Made by a program: the position numbers and the translations under genes
Shown here: positions 60,601 through 64,000 of the stretch, piece by piece
How positions within the stretch are numbered: the first letter of the stretch is position 1
Layout of the letters: the number at the start of each line of letters is the position of its first letter
Notes under the pieces: generated by a model
The model's database searches: none
Seen by the model: the letters and a program-made list of their open reading frames with translations, nothing else
What the model was told of the DNA's origin: nothing
Assembly: GCA_020060215.1 (NCBI GenBank)
Contig: JAGVAP010000119.1
Coordinates: forward strand, 1-64,000
DNA length: 64,000 nucleotides
Direction of reading: 5' to 3'
Origin: Deltaproteobacteria bacterium
GTDB taxonomy: Bacteria; Desulfobacterota; DSM-4660; Desulfatiglandales; HGW-15

Positions 60601-63541
60601 TTACGAAAAGCACACGGGTTTTGCCTACGGCCAGGGAAAGTGGGGGGAGGCTGCGCAGCAGGTTTTTTCAGAGAACCTCAGGGAAACGGATGCAGCGGTC
60701 CATTCCATCTCATCCAACATCTACGGCACCCTGGACAACGACGACCAGTTTGCCTATCTGGGCGGGCTTTCTCTGGCGATCCGGAAGGCGAGCGGCAATA
60801 CCCCTTCCACCATGATCACCCTCCAGCGCCAGCCCAATGAATTGCAGGTGGAGGATGTGGCCAGGACTATCGGCAGGGAGATGCGCACCCGCTACCTGAA
60901 CCCCAAATGGATTCAGGGTATGAAGGCCGAGAACTATGCAGGGGCAAGGGAAATGGCCCACTTCGTGGAATACCTCTGGGGCTGGCAGGTCACCGTGCCC
61001 ACCTCCGTGGACCGCACGAGGTGGGAGGAGGTCTTTGAGGTGTATGTGGAGGACAAATACGGGCAGGAGTTGAAGGCGTTCTTCAATCGATCCAACCCCT
61101 GGGCCTTTCAGTCGCTGACGGCGCGGATGCTGGAGGCGGTGCGAAAGGAATACTGGGATGCTGACGGGAAGGTGATTCAAAGGCTGGCCTCGGAATACGC
61201 CCTGAACGTGGTGGAGAAAGGGGTAGCCTGTTGCGATCACACGTGCAACAACCCGATGCTCAACCAGATGGTTGTGAGCATTATCTCTCTTCCCGGGCTG
61301 CTCTCGCCCGAGATCGTGGAGCAGTTCAAGCTGGTCGTCGAAAAGGCGGCCGGCCGGAAGCTGGAAGAACAGGTACAGGCCCGCACCCGTCTGCAGGATG
61401 TCTTGGATCAAGGCTTCAGAAGGCCGGATGATTCACCCCCACCCGTGGATCCCGGCAAGGATGCCAAAACCCGGGAAAAGAGTCTTGAAGATGCAGGTTC
61501 CGCAGAGCGCGCTGTGGAAGGATACCGGATGAAGGAGGTTCAAAAAGAAGAAGAGCGCACCCGCATGAGCTCCTCCGGCGTCCAATGGTTTGCCTCTTTG
61601 TTCATCCTCTTGTTGATCGCGCTGTTTGTCGCCGGGACCTGCAGGGGCCGGAAAAGACATCGACCACTCTGTTGCCTTGCCGCGATACTCTTTGTCATCC
61701 TGCTCACCCGGTCTCCGTCCCAGGCCCAGCACTCCTCCGGCCACGGGCAGAACGCCCCGTTGGTGATGGATGCGATTACCGTGACGGCCGAGAGGATCTC
61801 GGAATACGTCAAAAACCACCCTCAGGAGGTGACCGTGATTGAACGGGGCGAGATCCTGAAGCGGAACCTGCTCAACATGGAAGAGGCGCTCCAGGCCATG
61901 CCCGGCGTGGATGTGCGCACCTCTGCGGGCATGGGGTCCCGCATCTCCATCCGTGGTTCCGGAAAGTCCGGCGGCGTGCTGGTGCTCCTGAACGGGAGGC
62001 CCCTGAACGCCGGTCAGTACGGGGGTGTGGAGCTTTCCACCATCCCCATCGACATCGTTCGATCCATCACGGTCTTCAAACCGCCCGTTCCGGTTTGGCT
62101 GGGACCGGGTGCAACCGAAGGGGCTATCTACATTGCAACCCATGACTTCGCCGGGGCCTCGGACGCAGGAAAGAAAGGCCAGACGCGGGTCAAGACCAGC
62201 GCCGGTTCCTATGGCCTGGCGGAGGCCGGCATCAGTCATCTTTTGCAGGGTCCGGAGGGGAGCACCCTGCTCAGCGCAGGGGCAAACCACCGGGACGGGA
62301 AGCGGGCGAACAGTGACAAGGACAGCGGCAACCTCACACTCCACTGGGACCGGGAGACCCAGGAGTCGGGCCGGTTCGAAATCGATGGTCGATACTATGG
62401 GTCGGAATACGGCGCCCCCGGGCCGACCGACAATCCGACTCCGAGGGCACGTCAGAGGTATCAGAGCGGATCCATGGATACCCGGCTCAAGGGCCTGGTC
62501 GGTGAAAGCGGAGATTACTCGGTTCAGGCCTACGGCGACCTGGTGTCGCTGAGGGACCGGTCCCAATCCGGTTTTATCTCCACCCTGGATGAGGTTCGAT
62601 TCGGGATGAAAGGCGAAAACAACTGGTCCCAGGAAGAAGGATTGTGGGCCCTGCGGCTGGGAGGGATTCTGGAGCGGGACGCGGTGGATCATACCCTCAC
62701 GGGCGAACATCACCGCATGAGCTCGGGCCTCAGCGCACAATGTGATGGGCATCTTGACCCGTTCAGCAGCACCCTGGGGATTCGGATGGATCACACCAAC
62801 GATTTCGGCTTCAACCCCGGATTCACGAGTGGGCTGAGCTATGCCCTGTGGGAGAAGGCCCTTGCAAAGGCCCATGCGGGGTATTCGGTCAAGGTACCCA
62901 CCTTCGGCCAGCTTTATCAGCCCACCCATGGTTCCATCGATCAGGTCCGAGGCAACCGGGACCTGGAGGAGGAGAGGGTATGGAATTATGATATCGGATT
63001 GGAACATCGGTTCGGAAAGGAGCGGGTCCTTCAGGCCACCCTGCTCAGGGCCGAGACCCGAGACCTGATCGCCTTCTCACGGGGCAGCGACCTGATCTAT
63101 CGCCCCGTCAATCTGGACAATGCCTTTCGTCATGGGATGGAGATCACTTTGAAATACCAGATGGAAATGGGCCTTGGCGCAGACCTGAGCTGCATCATGC
63201 AGGATTCCGAGAACAGGGAAACCGGAAAGGAACTCCCTTACACGCCGGGGCGCAGGCTCAAGGCCACCCTGAAATATACGGTTCCCGATCCGGGAACCCG
63301 CCTGGAAGCAACCTTCCGATATGAGGGCAAGCAGTTCAGTGAGATCGAAAACCGGGAGTCCCAGCGGCTCGATGATTACATGACCGTGGACGTGAAAGCC
63401 ATCCAGCCTTTTTCCGTGAAGGGAATCGCAGCGGAGTGGTTCATCCGGGTGGACAACCTCTTCGACACCGATTTTGAGGTACACTACGGATACCCGGACG
63501 ACGGCATCCGGTTCGTTACCGGCATCAACCTGAGCTTTTGA
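57695..63541 (+). CDS. Fusion: secreted CobN/HmuS-type chelatase + membrane hairpin + TonB-dependent receptor
   Basis: One open frame of 1,948 residues; ATG 57695 with AGGAGG. Signal peptide (PRAILWAMATVLVFAGGIRAE), CobN/BchH-like domain about 30-1230 with GTHATHEWLPGK at 564-575, DIPNLYPYIVDNVGEGIQAKRR and IIDHLTPPL, a CCDHTC motif at 1179-1184, and a charged linker. Then membrane helix (about 1296-1315), cytoplasmic loop RGRKRHR, a second hydrophobic stretch (1324-1338) ending SPSQA, and a complete TonB receptor (about 1346-1948; box AITVTAER, plug LQAMPGVDVRTSAGM, C-terminus FVTGINLSF). In relatives CobN-like chelatase and receptor are separate proteins. Confidence 0.9.
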   Translation: MGSFSMRFHGTPILWPRAILWAMATVLVFAGGIRAENLSLLVIDGDSYLAHRAVSTLDLPDRVHVRSFTHEDLKSDPQAMEFVASSKAIVVDVMMPELSQFVIDHHLTENRRVYALRGSRDDEDLMKRGFVFDRELRVYFEHLSQDNLRNLIHRVAHLTIDPAISFEPVRRRASLGIYHPEAPEVFDSYDAYLKWFSQRPGFDSGAPWIGLMFFASSIIEGQVESINPIISALERAGFNVLPCFGTDQEVLSRLLPDERRHPRVDLVVSFSLKFYSAINDKVKACLADLGVPVLNAINLYSIAIDLWRADPVGIPPLDVAWTIATPEISGVIEPTPLTGKVAAEGAKAGGRVYVYRSIHECLEHLIPRLKKWVALKRKPNQEKRVAILYYNHSQGKQNIGASYLNVFRSLDEILHRMRREGYRIAPGAELSEKAIQDMVLRTGLNIGSWAPGELERMLAEGKIVKIPVAEYRKWFDSLPQGFRDAVIKQWGPVESSDIMMRDGYIIIPAVVMGNVVLLPEPARGWSDAPMKLYHDITFYPHHQYVAAYLWLNHGFQTDAMIHLGTHATHEWLPGKQAGLSPSCPPEVLITDIPNLYPYIVDNVGEGIQAKRRGRAVIIDHLTPPLKRAGAYQEYEQLDRTIQQYVKARSIGGQTAQVHLEEIRDLVARTGLDRDLAIKALDEEAVGKIDHYLQEIKENLLPYGLHTFGRSPSAEALEETVAAISERNPRLEPKSVRENLGLCGSREMDHLVAALSARYVPPGEGNDPVRNPETLPTGRNFFGFSPDRIPSPAAWQLGKRAAEDILRKGMEENHRYPEKVAVVLWATETLRNEGMNECTILYLMGMEPAWDKAGRVTGTRVIPAPELKRPRIDVLINPSSLYRDLFPDKLLFLDKAVQQAAAQTDIENLIAKHTRSIKDRLRESGLGEDRAEELSRIRIFTEAPGAYGNRVSELASASGFWKKDDEIAEVYEKHTGFAYGQGKWGEAAQQVFSENLRETDAAVHSISSNIYGTLDNDDQFAYLGGLSLAIRKASGNTPSTMITLQRQPNELQVEDVARTIGREMRTRYLNPKWIQGMKAENYAGAREMAHFVEYLWGWQVTVPTSVDRTRWEEVFEVYVEDKYGQELKAFFNRSNPWAFQSLTARMLEAVRKEYWDADGKVIQRLASEYALNVVEKGVACCDHTCNNPMLNQMVVSIISLPGLLSPEIVEQFKLVVEKAAGRKLEEQVQARTRLQDVLDQGFRRPDDSPPPVDPGKDAKTREKSLEDAGSAERAVEGYRMKEVQKEEERTRMSSSGVQWFASLFILLLIALFVAGTCRGRKRHRPLCCLAAILFVILLTRSPSQAQHSSGHGQNAPLVMDAITVTAERISEYVKNHPQEVTVIERGEILKRNLLNMEEALQAMPGVDVRTSAGMGSRISIRGSGKSGGVLVLLNGRPLNAGQYGGVELSTIPIDIVRSITVFKPPVPVWLGPGATEGAIYIATHDFAGASDAGKKGQTRVKTSAGSYGLAEAGISHLLQGPEGSTLLSAGANHRDGKRANSDKDSGNLTLHWDRETQESGRFEIDGRYYGSEYGAPGPTDNPTPRARQRYQSGSMDTRLKGLVGESGDYSVQAYGDLVSLRDRSQSGFISTLDEVRFGMKGENNWSQEEGLWALRLGGILERDAVDHTLTGEHHRMSSGLSAQCDGHLDPFSSTLGIRMDHTNDFGFNPGFTSGLSYALWEKALAKAHAGYSVKVPTFGQLYQPTHGSIDQVRGNRDLEEERVWNYDIGLEHRFGKERVLQATLLRAETRDLIAFSRGSDLIYRPVNLDNAFRHGMEITLKYQMEMGLGADLSCIMQDSENRETGKELPYTPGRRLKATLKYTVPDPGTRLEATFRYEGKQFSEIENRESQRLDDYMTVDVKAIQPFSVKGIAAEWFIRVDNLFDTDFEVHYGYPDDGIRFVTGINLSF

Positions 63542-63554
63542 CGGAAAAGGGCCC

Positions 63555-64000
63555 ATGCACATACCGATCGTGATCAGCGCCTTCGGGACAACAACCAGGG
63601 CGCTCAAGACCTATTTCTTCATGGAAGAGCTCATTCGCGCGCGCTTCCCGGGGCATGAAATCCGCTGGGCCTACTCTTCCCGTGTGGTCAGGCACCGGTT
63701 GAAGGAAAAACTCAGCGTTGGCGCTCCGAACGCCTGTGAGATCCTGGAAAAACTTCATGAAAGAGGTCATTCATGGGCTGTGGTCCAGTCCCTGCACATG
63801 ATCTGGGGCCATGAATTCTACCGCCTGCTGGAGGAGGTCGGATCGCTTCCGATTCGCACCAGCATCGGGCTGCCGCTGTTGAGCTCACCCGAGGATTACA
63901 GGCGGGTGGCCAGGGGCCTCGGCCTCAACCGCATTTCATGCAGGGACGAGGCTGTGGTGCTGGTAGGTCACGGAACGGACCATCCTTCCTGGTCCTCTTA
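63555..64000 (+). CDS. cbiK: Sirohydrochlorin cobaltochelatase CbiK (3' truncated by window edge)
   Basis: Frame open to the edge, at least 148 residues. VISAFGTTTRALKTYFFMEELIRARFPGHEIRWAYSSRVVRHRLKE and VVQSLHMIWGHEFYRLLEEV are CbiK signatures; the metal-ligand His is in GHEFYR, and VVLVGHGTDHPSW gives a second His. No signal peptide, so it is cytoplasmic, unlike the periplasmic CbiK of Desulfovibrio. Inserts Co2+ into sirohydrochlorin in anaerobic B12 synthesis. GGAAAAGG precedes ATG 63555. Confidence 0.92.
   Translation, partial: MHIPIVISAFGTTTRALKTYFFMEELIRARFPGHEIRWAYSSRVVRHRLKEKLSVGAPNACEILEKLHERGHSWAVVQSLHMIWGHEFYRLLEEVGSLPIRTSIGLPLLSSPEDYRRVARGLGLNRISCRDEAVVLVGHGTDHPSWSS

Noticed and set aside
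61433..63007. Long minus-strand frame over the CobN-receptor junction
   Set aside because: The plus frame carries clear receptor motifs; no family seen on the minus strand.

Overview
The window looks like a chromosome segment of an anaerobic Gram-negative bacterium, most likely a sulfate reducer or relative in Desulfobacterota (old Deltaproteobacteria). This is inferred from TonB/outer-membrane systems, a CooT-type nickel protein, anaerobic cobalt chemistry (CbiK, CbiZ), NikKLMQO-type metal transport and a CDC48-like AAA protein in a gas-vesicle cluster. No rRNA, tRNA or CRISPR array was seen.

Bases 1-11,900 are a gas-vesicle locus: a partial CDC48-type ATPase, three GvpF/L paralogues, an NtrB-like kinase and receiver, gvpA behind a sigma-54-like promoter, a repeat/coiled-coil protein placed like GvpC, gvpN, two small proteins, gvpG, a double ArsA/Get3 ATPase, two more GvpA-family proteins and gvpK. 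Bases 11,977-17,969 carry a stressosome module (RsbR, RsbS, two RsbT-like kinases, an RsbX-like phosphatase). Its apparent targets are three RsbU-N-terminal proteins: one stand-alone, one fused to GAF-GGDEF and one fused to GAF-HD-GYP. This suggests stress input is converted to cyclic-di-GMP.

Bases 18,480-21,789 are a proteostasis block (Hsp20, DksA/TraR-like protein, GroES, GroEL), followed by a toxin-antitoxin pair. Bases 23,000-31,900 are loosely packed: a permease, a methyltransferase, an IHF/HU protein, a receiver, a PAS histidine kinase, an IS701-like element and a broken second kinase. Bases 31,800-35,200 hold small metal-related genes (DUF3842, CooT) and several gene fragments, then hldD.

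Bases 36,650-45,960 (minus strand) form a metal-uptake unit: a Ca-binding-type repeat protein, ExbB, ExbD, TonB, a TonB-dependent receptor, and a NikK-NikL-CbiM-CbiQ-CbiO energy-coupling-factor transporter, probably for nickel or cobalt. Divergent from it is an iron unit: a DtxR-FeoA regulator with a promoter/operator palindrome, FeoA, FeoB and two small partners.

The most striking part is 51,400-64,000. A cobalamin riboswitch with a downstream terminator controls an apparent operon: TonB-dependent receptor, DUF2162 membrane protein, MotA/TolQ/ExbB-like channel, DUF2149 protein, a secreted BtuF-CbiZ fusion, a 1,948-residue fusion of a secreted CobN-type chelatase to a complete TonB-dependent receptor, and CbiK (cut by the right edge). 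The gene set resembles the HmuRSTUV haem-salvage systems of Bacteroidetes but is B12-controlled and combined with corrinoid-remodelling and cobalt-chelatase enzymes. It is a candidate for an undescribed periplasmic corrinoid/tetrapyrrole capture and metal-handling system.
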